Shown here in pieces: positions 1 through 10,854 of a stretch of DNA of 39,538 nucleotides. Origin of the DNA: Ceraceosorus guamensis (lineage: Eukaryota > Basidiomycota > Exobasidiomycetes > Ceraceosorales > Ceraceosoraceae); the NCBI RefSeq assembly GCF_003144195.1, contig NW_020290040.1, positions 1 through 39,538 on the forward strand. Reading direction: 5' to 3'. The notes under the pieces are model-generated. The model saw only the letters and a list, made by a program, of their open reading frames with translations. It did not search any database and had not been told where the DNA came from. The position numbers and the translations under genes are program-made. Position 1 is the stretch's first letter. The number at the start of each line of letters is the position of its first letter.

Positions 1-30
1 GGGGGGGGGGGGGGGTGGGGGGGTGGGTCA
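1..30. repeat. G-rich homopolymer at left contig edge
   Basis: Fifteen G, then G runs broken by single T. With 40 C at the other end of the window this suggests that the sequence stops where assembly or sequencing failed in a G/C homopolymer rather than at a natural chromosome end. No telomere-type TTAGGG repeats are present. The neighbouring bases (about 25-60) also hold a duplicated GGTCAG/GGGTCAGCC string and may be of lower quality. Confidence 0.8.
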
Positions 31-170
31 GGTCAGCCAATCAAGTCGGGTCAGCCGCGCACCCATCCAGACAAGATCCGAGATCAAAGCGAGCGTGGTG
101 TCGCATCCGCATCCACTCCTCGCCAAGCAAATAGAAAGCGCAAAATTTTGCAACGATCTGCAACGCTCAC

Positions 171-829
171 TTGTGGTTTGCCAAAGATGACCCAATCTCC
201 CTCTTTGAGACCTGCTTGTCGACCCTTCTCATCCAGCTCTTGCACCTCGCCCAGTCCCTCATTGCCTCCTACCCTGTGCGGGGTTTGTAAGCCCGGAATA
301 TCTCTCGGGGAGGGTACAGAGGGATAGACGCCTTGCAATCTTCCAAGGTTGCAAATTCCAATACGCCAGCGGATTGGGAGGGTGGCAAGAGAAGCGATGA
401 GAAGGAGGGAGGGGAGGTGGAGGAAGAAGGGTGTATGCGTGCGTGCATCTTCAGCGAAAGTTGGACCCCCCGCACAAGCTGTACCCAGCTCGGCGCCCCT
501 TCCCCACACACACACACATCCACGCACACATTTATATCCGCCGGGTTCACACTGGCCAACCTCATCTTTACTCCCACCTCACCCTCTTTGAGACTGTGCA
601 ATCGCCAGCTATGCGCCTTGACAACCTCTTGCGGCTCTCCATGCTTCTCATACACCAATCCCGTCACTTTTTGGCCTCGCGCATCTCCCTCTTGGTGCGC
701 TGCTGCAGAGGCCCAAAAGGCTCTTTTCGAAGAAGAGCAGCGAGAGAAGGATGGACAAGTCGATCTGAGCTGGATGGAGGGAGAAGCTCCGGAAAACGTA
801 AAGGGACAAAAGGCGCTGCGTGCGAGCAT
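171..829 (-). CDS. ETR1: Mitochondrial enoyl-[acyl-carrier-protein] reductase (2-enoyl thioester reductase), 5' part only
   Basis: This is the N-terminal part of an MDR-superfamily NADPH-dependent 2-enoyl thioester reductase, which performs the last reduction in mitochondrial fatty acid synthesis (lipoate supply). Exon 1 is 829-528 and exon 2 is 339-171, joined in frame across a 188-nt intron (donor GTGCGT, acceptor AG at 341-340); a donor GTGAGCG follows at 170. The first 40 residues are Arg/Ser-rich without acids, as in a mitochondrial presequence. Next come TGLVYEKHGEP, then VNPADIN, then VLQGVYPS and VGGNEGLGEV, the hallmark order at the start of the Etr1/MECR fold (the Tyr-bearing ADIN-x-LQGVYP segment and the GNEG loop). 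The Rossmann NADPH domain and the C terminus lie beyond the contig edge. A (CA)n run at 505-518 sits in intron 1. The ATG at 829 was chosen because the targeting sequence follows directly and homology begins soon after. Confidence 0.85.
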
Positions 830-1995
830 GATGAGGGGGGGGCCAGGATGAAGAGAGGGAAGGAACAAAAGTCGCTCGAATGACTTGGCCTTCCAATTGG
901 TCCTTCCTCGATCTTGTCCAAGTTGAGCCGGCCAAGTCGTTCGCCAAACTCCCTCTTCCAAGCTCGTGCCTGGTGGACTCCCCACACGTCTTTCTCCGCA
1001 GTGCGCCGGTCTTGCCGGTGATTCACCAAGACGATAAGAAAGAGAACCGCTCCAATAAGACGCGCAAGCAGAAAATCTTGCCAAGAACGCGGCGATTTCC
1101 TCTTTCGTTTCGTGGCGCAGTGCGAAATCAGGATGATAGAGTCCACGATCGAGTCAAGTCGGGCAAGATGCTGTATTGCGAGCCCCCCCTCCCGACATCG
1201 ACGTGCTCTAAGGCAATACGCAACTTTTGCACACCTCGTTCTGCAGGCCGCCTCTCTCCACCCGCACCCAACGCATGTGCGGCAATTCATCCAACTCGAT
1301 CTACGCGAACGCCGCATGAAGCGCACGGGCCACACGGGAGACCGAAAGGAAGATCACGTGTTACAATGGGCCAGAACTCGTGAACCCGTGAACTCGTGAC
1401 AGCTCATTCTTCATTCAATTGAATGCTCATCAGCATGCGTTGGACTTTGAACGCAGTTCCTCGCACCACGGCTATCAGAAAGATTCATCTCCATGCTGCT
1501 CGAACATCTTTTGAAGGTTGCAGATCAATCTCGAGCGCAAAAGACTCTCTCAAAACGTCATCTGCACCATCCGCCTTACATGCTCGCACTGCCACGCCCC
1601 CACCTCGACTTCCACCAGAGGACGGGGAAGCTGGGCACATTACCTTTTGCGCTCGCACAATCGCCCAGCCAATTCACAATGAACATCAGTGGGCAATAGG
1701 CGCGGTCTGAAGTGTCTGATCATTCTTGAGATCACGGATTTGCGAAATGCATTCAACAACGCTCGCTCCTCCGACGGGACGCCATCACGAACAAGGCTCG
1801 TGTTTGGGCCTGAGAATGTTGGATGAGGTACGGCTTGCGGAGGGGCCAACGAAGCCAGAGAGAGAATGAGGAATGTCTTGCTTTGGTGATGTGGGCTGCA
1901 AAGATGAATCGCGTCATCAGAATGGCGCAACGAGTGGACGCAGACGCAAGGCGTTTGAACCCACCTCTTTGCATATTGTCTTGAGGAATCTGCTC
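830..1995. other. Intergenic: ETR1 promoter side and SDR 3' flank
   Basis: About 1.2 kb between two genes on the minus strand. It holds a CACGTG E-box at 1355-1360 and an ACTCGTGA-type repeat cluster at 1375-1400 (three imperfect copies). Two plus-strand open frames lie here (about 1112-1399 and 1435-1710). The second starts with a basic, Ser/Arg-rich presequence-like stretch, but I recognise no family in either, so they are not called as genes. ETR1 transcription must start in this interval. Confidence 0.5.
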
Positions 1996-4053
1996 TTACC
2001 AGATTTGGTGACCACCAGAGACCTGTGATGTGGGCACAGCATGAATCAGCCACATCTCGACTTTTCCAATCGTCGAATCCAATCTTGCGGAAGACACTCA
2101 CAATGATGTCGGATCCATTACAGAAGCTGGAAGCAGGGGAAGCAAGCCAGACGGCGACACCGCGCATCTCTGCGGATCTACCCAGACGTCCGAGAGGGTT
2201 GGAGGTGGACCACTTGGCAAGCAGGTGAGGGTTGGCATCCAAGTAGACACTGGTCATGCGGGTGCGGATGTGACCAGGAGAGATGCAGTTGACTCGGATG
2301 TTGTGGGGACCCCACTCAGCGGCCAAGTTACGGCCCATTTGGAGAACGGCAGACTTGGAGGCGTTGTATGCAACCCAATGGTGGTCACGGTTGACAATGG
2401 AGCCGGACATGGAGGCAATGAGGATGATCGAGCCTTGAACCTCCTTTTGCTTGTACATTTGACGGGCTGCTGCACGTGCAGTCAAGAAGACACCAGTGGT
2501 GTTGACATCGAAGATCTGTGGCATGAAAAGCAGATGTGAATCAACTCGAAGTCAATTGTTGCGCTGTACCCTGATGAACTCACCTTCTTGAAGTCCTCTA
2601 CTGGGTACACCAGAGCATCGTGAGTGCCAAGAATACCAGCGGCCTGCGATACATTGCACCAAGGCGGTCAGCGGTCAGACACGCAATGAAGAGCGAGAAC
2701 AAATACTCACAGCCACAGCAATGTCCAAAGTGCCTGTGCCAGAGTCGCCAACGATGAATTCCATCACATCGTTGATGTCCTTGTCGTCAGTGACCGAAGC
2801 AGAGATGTACCTGGGGAGTGGGGGCAGGAGTCGCGAAACACCCAAGTCAGCTCGCGCTACGAGAAGCCTGGATGGACCAGAGGGACTGCCACTAAGACTC
2901 ACTTCAAGTCGCGGTTCATGATACGACAGTGCTCGGCGACAATCTTGAATTCCTCTCCGGGCTGCTCTGGCACGTCGATAGCGTACACGTGCGCACCAGC
3001 CTCAACCTAACAATTCGATCTCGTGCATCAGTGTCAACCCGTGGAGCTCATTCAAAATACAGCATGCAGCACTTACGAAAGCCAAAGCCATCTCCAGACC
3101 TGTCAGATAAGCGGTCCGCGGGGCGAAGTTTTCGAATTATGAGCTAGTGCTCTACTGCAGCTGTTCATCATCCGCCGCCAGCGCAGCTTTCAAATGCCGC
3201 GCTTTGCCGATATGCAGAGCGCACGCGCACGCCAAGCACCGTGACGCCAACTCACCCAAACCACCGTTTCCTCCAGTCACGACTGCAGTCTTGCCCTCAA
3301 GGGAGAACTCGGAGAAGATGGTCGTGGTGTGGGTGTGAGGGTCGTTGGGGTTTTGACGCAGACTGTACGCGGATCCCAATTGATCATGAATGTGTCAGCA
3401 AGATGGGAACTGAGACCTCTTCAAAAGGAATGACAAGGCTGCGCCTATATCGCTGCGAGGATTTGCTGCTTTGCGCCTCTGTGCGCGCGCGGCTTCCCCA
3501 CCTGCCGCAAAGTGGAGGCGGTGGCGGCTGCCGCGCGAGCAGACAGCTCCCTGCGCGGAAAAGCTTATGCACGTCCCGCGCAGGCGCTCGAGCGAAAGCG
3601 CTTTCGAGGCCGCGGATGCACTCGCTTCCCTGAGCTGCTCTTGCTTGTTCTTGCCTGCCAGCGGCGTCGTCGCTTTGACCACCGGGACAAAACGAGCTGT
3701 GCAAGGCGTTTGTCTCCTCGTACGCCTCTCGCTGTGTAACAGCATCGCACGGCGCGTAGACTGCCGCAATTGCGGCACCGCCAACAAGGAGCACCCAGAA
3801 ACCTTTCCCCTTCGTTCTGTACTCACACGGCATCGACACCAATGTTCTCGACGGGAGGGGGAGGACCAGGGTTTTGCTGGACTTCGGAGAGACGAGGCTC
3901 AGAAGTGGGGAACCAGGTAACAAAGTTGCGAGGAGCCATGGGAGAAGCAAGTCCAGCCTTGGAGGCGGTTGCGAACTTTGGCACTGCCGAAGAGGCAGCA
4001 CCGGTGCGCAGAGCGCCTCGGGTGGCGGGAAGAGCAGAGCGAAGAAAAGACAT
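1996..4053 (-). CDS. Mitochondrially targeted short-chain dehydrogenase/reductase (polyol dehydrogenase-like)
   Basis: A classical SDR of 353 residues, NAD(P)-dependent. Exons, each checked for frame: 4053-3827, 3362-3256, 3099-3077 (23 nt), 3006-2903, 2810-2711, 2643-2584, 2515-2102 and 2022-1996 (27 nt). The last exon reads SGGHQIW then TAA. Residues 1-40 resemble a mitochondrial presequence (MSFLRSALPATRGALRTG). The cofactor motif TGGNGGLG is at 105-112 after FSLEGKTAVV. The AAAGIL strand replaces the usual NNAG. The catalytic Ser lies in SMSG near 244, with Tyr257 and Lys261 in YNASK; NCISPG follows. The AGILGTHDALVYPVEDF-KKIFDVN region is typical of the fungal mannitol / D-arabinitol / sorbose reductase group, so a sugar-alcohol substrate is an inference. 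Intron 1 is unusually long (464 nt). The start at 4053 is the first ATG before the presequence; upstream in-frame codons are not ATG. Confidence 0.88.
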
Positions 4054-4286
4054 CTCGAGACTCAAGGGATGACAAGCGCGAAATCAAGTGTGTAGTGTTG
4101 CTTGCGTACGCAATGCGGAGAGATGATGTGGCCGACGAGAGATCCTGTGTGAAGTGCGTGCGATGGTGGTGGTGGTGGTGAAGAAGGGAATGACATGCCT
4201 AACCGCGCACACCAAAGGATGATCAGAACCAAGGCTGCTTCTTGACACGATTCGCTGTCCAGGGGCGCAGTCTGAGTGAGCGAACG

Positions 4287-4309
4287 AGCAGCAGCAGCAG
4301 CAGCAGCAA
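4287..4309. repeat. AGC trinucleotide microsatellite
   Basis: About seven and a half uninterrupted AGC units in non-coding sequence upstream of the SDR gene. A TGG run of about six units lies just before it at 4164-4180. Both are ordinary slippage-prone repeats. Confidence 0.9.
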
Positions 4310-6403
4310 TCACGAATCGTGAACTAACAGCAACGTGCGGCGCAGTGCGCGCGAGCTGCGTGCGTTTATGGCAAGCCAGCCCGCTGGCGTCTGATGGCGG
4401 GTGCAGATATGCCATGGCCGCTCGGGCCGAGGCCGTCAGACGACTGACGACGGACGACGGACGACTGATTTGATCTGGTTTGTGGCTACGGCGTGCCACA
4501 CTTGGCGCCAATCCATCATGAATCTTTTGGTACAGCATCAATTGACGCGGGCACGTCTGCCTTGTCTCAGGCACCCTCTGTACGCACAACAACACCGCGG
4601 CTCCACACCGCAACGGTGACATTTCGTGCATCAAGGAGTTCAAATCTCAACACCGAAAGAGTCTCTCCTCTAGCGCCTCTCATCTCGGCTAACTCTGCAG
4701 CAGAGATGCCAGCTCCTTGGCAGCTCATGGCGAGACGAACGTCGCGGGCTGCATGGCTGATGCACGGCGATACGGCGCCACGGCGGCGCGCGGTGCGTGC
4801 GCTCAGATCAAGATTCAACAAGATGATGAGTGACGATTGAAATCACTTGCATGCAAACCACCTCATCGGTCGGTCGATCGCGATCGAACGCCAGCAAATG
4901 CGCTGCCCATTTCAGCTGGAAGAGCAAGTTCTGGCCTTTGGCTCTTCCCCACTCTGCACAGCAGCAGCAGCTTGCATGACATGCAGCGCCTGGTCTCGAC
5001 TTCACATGCTGGCCGCTGGCTGGCGAAGTTCCAGCTACATCGATCGAGGTATGAGCAGCATGCAGGTGTCAAGTCGGCTTTTGCAGCCGTTGCAATGAAG
5101 CATCAGCATTCAAACTTCACATTCACATTCTTGATTGAACTTGAGAATGGCTTCGGTGGAGCGGGCGGCGTTCGCTCGCTCCAGCAGGCTGATTGATGAT
5201 TGCGGGTCAGCAAGTTGGTGAAGGGCTTATTCTGATCCTTGCGCCTGGGCGATGAAGCAGGCGACTCTGTTATGTGTGCGCTGTGACGTGACTCGTGATC
5301 GCTGCTGCTGTGAACGGCCGGACCTCCGCGCGTGCGAGCACGGAAAGACTGCAGCGTATGATTTTGAATTGCTATCGCTGCACGGACCACAAGGCGGGAA
5401 TGCGATTACAGTCAAGAGTCGTCGATCACGATGAGTCAAAGTACTCACGATTCACGATTCCTGATTCACGAATTCACTGCACTGCCCATGCAGGTGGCGC
5501 GTGCGAGAGCTGGATCCCGCCTCCGCAATGCACGCTCTCGCGCCGCGAATCACAATGCCGGCGCATCGGTGCCCGGTTTGTGCCTCGCTGTCATCATGCA
5601 ACGAACGATGTGCAAGCCGTCCATTCGAATCCGCCACTTTGACTTCGCAAACTCATCGCGCGGCCAATGCAGATGAGCTACGCACGGCACGATGCTCTAC
5701 ACTGTGCTCTATCTACCCCTTGACCACGTACTACTACTACACCACCTCTACGGCGAATCGCTGGCGTGCATATGGATGCACGCATCATGCCGGTGAGGTT
5801 TCGAGCTAAGGAGAGCTGATTCTGAAATGCAATAGGCGCAACTGCTCGCGTAGTTTGATAGAAATCGCCGAACTGACGCAGCGAAGAGGTGAAGGAACGC
5901 ACTTATCGACCGCGAATCGATCACGATCGAGCTGTTGGTTTTCAGCGGGCACACTCGTGTCTCGTGATTCCATGATGAATGAGCGTTGACGTTCGCGCTT
6001 TGCTTGCGCCTTTAGTGTGCCGAATCAAAGCGTCGATATTGCGATTGAATCGCGAAGAAGAGGAGCGAGTCTTGAACTGCCATGGCATTTCAAGCCACGC
6101 TCGAATGGGATGGAGAGGGGAGAGGCGGATGCGATGCGATGCGATGCTAAAGGCACACCGTGCAGCTCACGCGACGAGTGGTACTATCCATGCTGATGGA
6201 GAGCACTGACTGACCTTTGCTCACTCACAATTGTTCCGCTTTATCGCTGAGTGTCCAATCCCTTTGGAGTAGAGCCGCCCATGGCGGCGGTCTCCGAAGA
6301 GCCGATCCGTTGCAGGACAGTCTTGAGTCTATAACGAGTCACGAGTCTGGAGTATTGATAAATTGTATTGAGTGTGAGTCTCGCACGTGATGAGAGAGTC
6401 GCA

Positions 6404-6415
6404 GCTCACGTGAGC
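6404..6415. promoter_or_regulatory. Palindromic E-box (GCTCACGTGAGC)
   Basis: A perfect 12-base palindrome centred on CACGTG, 18 bases after another CACGTG (6384-6389). CACGTG is the core bound by fungal bHLH factors such as the Cbf1, Pho4 and INO-type families. It lies about 620 bp before the start of the 7034 gene and 2.35 kb from the SDR start. Function is inferred from the motif only. Confidence 0.35.
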
Positions 6416-7033
6416 CGCGGCGGCGTCGTGACTTCTGACTCACGACTCATTTCATCATTTGTTCACGATTTCGATTTCCCGATTCGCATCCACGCACCAT
6501 GTTCACCGCTGTGATTTCAAGTCTTCCTCATTTTCAAATTCGTATCAGGTGGTCTTCTTCGACAAGCATCTGCCGGCTCTCAGCCCTTCGTCCCGCACTC
6601 GGGGCCCTCATCTTCGGCACGGCTGTTTGAGCCTGTTCACACACACACATCAAAGCATCGATGTAGATGCGATCACCGTCTGCTCCAAGACGCCGCGGCA
6701 TTCTCCCCAAATCCAAAACGCACTCCAGCGGCGCTTGGAGCAACGCCGTTCTGGACAATCCGAGACTGCTCAAGTTGCTTCTCACATTCGTAACGCTTTG
6801 TCACGTTCAGTGATGTGTATCTAATCCTCAAAGAGCAGCCCCGACAAGTCCTGGCATCGCAACGCACTGTATATCCAGCCTTTCTTGTTTTGGGCGGTCT
6901 CGTGCCACCGCATACATCCCGAATGTAGCCATCACCGATGCGCGATCGCCTCTCACCGACAAACTGCAACGCGAATGTCACTTATGTCGAGGATCTCATC
7001 AAGGTGATCCGAAAGTAGATTCCACGCTCGATC

Positions 7034-8464
7034 ATGTCCTGGAAAGTGGGCGCGACATCAGCTCTTGGCGACGGGCGCAAGCGACCTCGTCAATCGACTA
7101 GGCTGCCTCATGAGCCGGAACACATCTCGCACACCGGCTCGTCCTACAGCCTTGATGGAGGCACAAAAGGCGGACGCCTTTCAGGAGCATCCGCCAGTCC
7201 TCAGACGGGCGATTCCCTAGATCTGCTGCCTTCCGATCATGTGAGTTCACATCAGAGTGCCGGTATCTCTTCAAGATTGCAGTATCGCAACACTGATACC
7301 TTTGATCATGCTCGATAGGAATATGACGCAGACTCGGATGCGGACGGCGAGGAATTCGAAGGCGCGCCTTCCAAAAGGCAAGCTCTACATTCGCGCGGGC
7401 TTTTTCTTCGCGATGAACGACCTCCTCGTAAAAGGCCTCACTTGTCCGCTGAAGCAGAGGTGGAACTGGGACGCAACTTGAGCGGCATGTCCTTGTGTCT
7501 AAGCCCAGACTTGCAACTCAAAGAGGAGTCCATACCTTTGGCCCCGCCAAGCTCTCCGACAAAAGATCACTCCGCCTCAGCGCACTTCAGCTCCAGCTCC
7601 CAAGTGGATCTCTTCCCCTCGCAGGGCTCCACGATCCATCCAGCCAGCAGCGAATCAGAGATGATTGGCGACAGTCAGAGCGCCGAACACACGACGCTTG
7701 ACGATGTAGCAATGAAGATCAGACGAGGACCCTCCAGCTACGAGGTGGGAAAAGATCGGGTGGTCGTAACCACATTGAGTGACACTTCATCCGACGATGG
7801 GTCAGTCAGCGAATGCGGCGAGAAGATCAGCGCAGAAGCAACGTCGACAGAATCGCAAGCGGGGGCGCGGGCAGAGGATGGGAGCGTTCGAGTGCATCCA
7901 AAGTTGCTGTCCAAGCTGGAGGACTTGCAAGCCGCCTTGGTCAGGGACAGTGCGGCTGCTAGATTGGGGCTGCACGCAGGAGAGTGGGGCAAGAGACGCG
8001 TCTCCCCCTTGAGCGGGAGCGTCACAGGAGGTCACGGAGCAAGATCGCAGTCGGTCTCTCCAAGACCTACCTCGCCGACGAATACCGTTCTACCTTCGCG
8101 AGAGGAAAGCGCAGCTGCTCTCATATTGTGGAAGAGGCCCGAGGACTTGCTCGGGACTCCCACCGCTGGCGGCTCGTCTGCCAACTCTCACGAAACCTCT
8201 GTGAGGCGACAACATCCAGCAGCGTCCTTCTCTTTCGTGTCGAAGGCCGCGGCACATCTGCAGCAGGTGGAGCATTCAGAGTTCGATGCCGCGTTGAAGA
8301 GCGCTGCTCCCAATCCATACCAGCACTTCGGCACTTCACCGCTCCACTGGCCCACCACTCGAGCAAGCTCCACGGAGGCAGCCACTCATCAAAAATCACA
8401 GGGATCTACTCTTTCTGCTACATGGTCAACCGAAAAGCCCAGCGATGCCATGGACATCGATTGA
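7034..8464 (+). CDS. Unknown low-complexity, probably nuclear protein
   Basis: Two exons, 7034-7240 and 7319-8464, join in frame across a 78-nt intron (GTGAGT...CTCGATAG) to give 450 residues. I recognise no family. Residues 1-69 are Ser/Gly/Arg-rich with a basic KRPRQ patch. An acidic stretch, EYDADSDADGEEFEG, begins at 70, followed by the basic cluster ERPPRKRPH. Both basic patches could serve as nuclear localisation signals. The middle is Ser/Thr/Glu-rich with SP sites (SVSPRPTSPT). Two stretches look more structured: VHPKLLSKLEDLQAALVRD, and ESAAALILWKRPEDLLG. The protein ends in MDID. This layout (disordered, SP-rich, short hydrophobic motifs) is common in fungal regulatory proteins, but no function should be assigned. 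An additional upstream non-coding exon cannot be excluded. Confidence 0.72.
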
Positions 8465-9009
8465 AGAGACTCTTATCTCGTCTCTTCTTCCACAGTCAAG
8501 TCTTGACTTTCTTGGGCCCCCTGTAGTGCGTGTCCGCGCCTTGTCGTCATTAGCATCTCGCCACGCCGTACCAGCACCCAAGAAGCATCCTCCAGAAGTC
8601 ATCCCGCAATCGACCGAAGCTTGCCATTCTCATGTAACATACCTACTATAGAGAAGCGAATATCGTAACGGCTTCACATCTCTTCATTCTTCCTCGCTTT
8701 CTCTGTGTGTGCGTGCTTGTACTCGTTGCTCGCTGGCTCGCTCTCGGAACGCGCTGCAGTCAAGTGCCACACCAGAAGACTGAGCGTCTCTGCCTCCTAT
8801 CGTTCTCGCATGGCGAAAAATCGGCTGGCCAGTCCGGCCGACCGACCGACCGCGAGTCGATTCGAGGCAGGTGGGGGCATGAAGCAAAACAAACATGATC
8901 GAGTTTCTTCTCACGCCCTTCGTTCTACCCGGGACCGGGCTCATGCAAGGGTGGTGGGTGAGCGAGCCTGCTGCTGCTGCAGACCCGCTATACATCCACC
9001 ATAGGGCCT

Positions 9010-9025
9010 CCCCCCCCCCCCCCCC
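9010..9025. repeat. Poly-C tract, 16 nt
   Basis: An uninterrupted C run in non-coding sequence, one of four G/C homopolymers in the window counting the two ends. Its true length may differ, because such tracts are hard to sequence. Confidence 0.9.
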
Positions 9026-10586
9026 GATCGATAGATTGTGCGAATTGGGGGGCGCGATTTGGCAAGTCACGTAGTTGCGATGGGGAAAACGCGGGCGGTT
9101 GGGATGGAGCTTTACGTTGTGCGGCTGAAAACGCATTGGGAGAAGACTACCACCACCAGCACTCACGTACTGTCTGTCGGTGTCACGAACCCGCAGCCTG
9201 GGGGGATGTGTGGCGGTGCAGAGGCTCGCGGCAACTATGTATACAAGTAGACAAGGGGATTCAAGATTCGAAGACTGCGAAAAAGTGGAGCAAAGGGTGG
9301 TCCGAGCGCTAGGCACATGGCACTGCTGGGAAGATCGAGCGCCAGGCGTGCAGCATGCGTGCATGCGGCTCAATTCCCGTCACGTTGCGCTCGTGTGCTT
9401 GGGGGGCTGTAGGGAACGTGCCCCGCGAGGGCACGTACCTTGGGACGGACGCGCGTGTCTTGCCGCCCCTGCATGGCCTTGTGACCTGCAATGCTCACAT
9501 TCACGATTTCCTTTTGATCTTCTGGATGAGGGGCGGCGGCCGGGAGCATGCAGAGAGCTAGAGGCATTGCGAATGCTTAATTGCGAGTTCTTCTCACCTA
9601 CGGATTTTCGGCGCTAATGATCAGTCTGCCAGTGGTGTTGTGGCCAGATTTTGATGGAAGTCTTCAGTTGGGATGCGCTGTTATGGAGTAACAAGCTTGA
9701 TCGCAGGCAAGATCTCTTGCCTTCCTTGTGCTTGTCTTGTGTCGCACGTACGTGGTTGCGATGTGCGAAGATTCATCAGCGATGCTCCACCCTTACACTC
9801 CGCACCTGCTGCTGCTTGCTAGCGCTGCTGCAGTTCTATGCTCGAGCCCTCGTGCGCCTCCTTGCCGCTAAACCAAGAAGAACACACATGCCAGCTCGAG
9901 CAGGCGGTGAGGCGGGTTGAGCAGAGATGAAAGGTAGCTTTGAGAGCGTTCAATACGTCACGAGACCTGTCTTCTTACGACGCTAATTCGCAAGCGCTCG
10001 TGTGCCATTTCGCAGAGCTTCGCACATCAATGGATGGCGTCGGAGCAATGTGAGCCCGCCGAAGCGTGAGTCTCGCTCGAGTCGCGTGTGTGTTGGTTGG
10101 GTGGAGCGTGATTACATGCAGACTTCGAAGGGGACGTGCCCTCGGCCCGCTTAAGGATGCCTACAGCTGAGACTCACACGAGCAGCCAAGCCGAGCTGCA
10201 TTCGCGATTCTTTCACGCTTTGCAATCGCTTGTCCACTCGTGCAAAAGGTAGAGAGAGGTGTGAGAGTGAGTGATGCGCCCAAGCAAGCAACTGCTCGCC
10301 TGCCCCAAAAGTGCTTGTCGTGCGCGCCTCTTCACAGGGCCGTGCGCTCGTATATGGGGACCAATCTAGGGAGGATGGATTGAAGCGTCTCGTGTCTTGG
10401 AGTGCTGGCTGCTCGAGTGCCTGATCAAGGTACCGTATGGCAATGAGAAAAGAGAGACGGGGGCCCACGCCAAATCGATCGAGGCTGCCGTTTCCCGGGT
10501 ATGTGGTCGCTATAGAGCCACTGTGTGACTTCGACTTCGACTTGACTTCTTTCCGAATTTCGCGCTACACCAATTAGCACGCGTGA

Positions 10587-10587
<1 letters not shown>

Positions 10588-10618
<31 letters not shown>
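10588..10618. repeat. Poly-C tract, 31 nt, in the BTA1 promoter region
   Basis: Thirty-one uninterrupted C starting 267 bp before the BTA1 start codon. It is long enough to form an i-motif on this strand or a G-quadruplex on the other, and it is also a probable site of length error or strain-to-strain variation. Confidence 0.9.
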
Positions 10619-10698
10619 TTCCATCAGCCCATGCACTTGCGACTCTTCTGCAGATTTTGATCAGACAGAAGGAGTCTCTCGCCTTCAGCGCTCATCCG

Positions 10699-10727
10699 CA
10701 CCACCACCACCATCATCATCATCATCA
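10699..10727. repeat. CAC/CAT trinucleotide run
   Basis: Four CAC units followed by five CAT units, about 130 bp before the BTA1 ATG and probably in its promoter or 5' leader. Confidence 0.85.
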
Positions 10728-10854
10728 ACCATCTTCCCCATGATCACGTCTCGTTCCTCTCTGTGAGCTTTCAAGAACTACACCACGCATAGCCATTCAA
10801 AGTTGCATCACTTGATCAAAAGCGGAGCGTGCCACTTCTGACTCTTTTGCAAAG

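Larger units (their letters stand above)
4054..7033. promoter_or_regulatory. 3-kb divergent intergenic region
   Basis: The region between the SDR (-) and the unknown gene (+) holds no coding frame I can support. Visible contents are a TGG run (4164-4180), an AGC run (4287-4309), several ACTCGTGA/TCACGA-type repeats (5288-5300, 5426-5475, 5952-5970, 6334-6347, 6426-6449) and two CACGTG boxes at 6384-6389 and 6407-6412. The second box sits in a perfect 12-bp palindrome, GCTCACGTGAGC. Short frames on both strands are interrupted and of skewed composition. It probably contains the promoters and leaders of both flanking genes, and possibly an untranslated RNA. Confidence 0.5.
8465..10854. other. 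Gene-poor interval upstream of BTA1
   Basis: About 2.4 kb with no supportable coding region. It contains the 3' flank of the 7034 gene, a 16-C tract (9010-9025), a 31-C tract (10588-10618) and a CAC/CAT repeat (10699-10727). The last 250 bases before 10855 are pyrimidine-rich and are probably the BTA1 core promoter and leader. I saw no CACGTG box within 1 kb upstream of BTA1. Open frames here run through the poly-C tract or have random-looking composition. Confidence 0.5.

Noticed and set aside
269-527. Continuation of ETR1 exon 1 straight through the intron
   Set aside because: The read-through peptide (CVDVCVCGEGAPSW...) has no family match, while splicing 528 to 339 restores the conserved INVLQGVYPS order.
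1640-1995. C-terminal extension of the SDR to 1640
   Set aside because: Splicing 2102 to 2022 gives the family-typical ending SGGHQIW followed at once by TAA at 1998-1996. The extension arises only from reading through the last intron.
4062-4643. 193-codon minus-strand frame upstream of the SDR
   Set aside because: Its Ala and Ser runs come from the AGC and TGG microsatellites; there is no domain and no sensible splice partner.
8684-9373. 229-codon open frame on the minus strand
   Set aside because: It runs through the 16-C tract as a Gly run, has random-looking composition and no recognisable motif.
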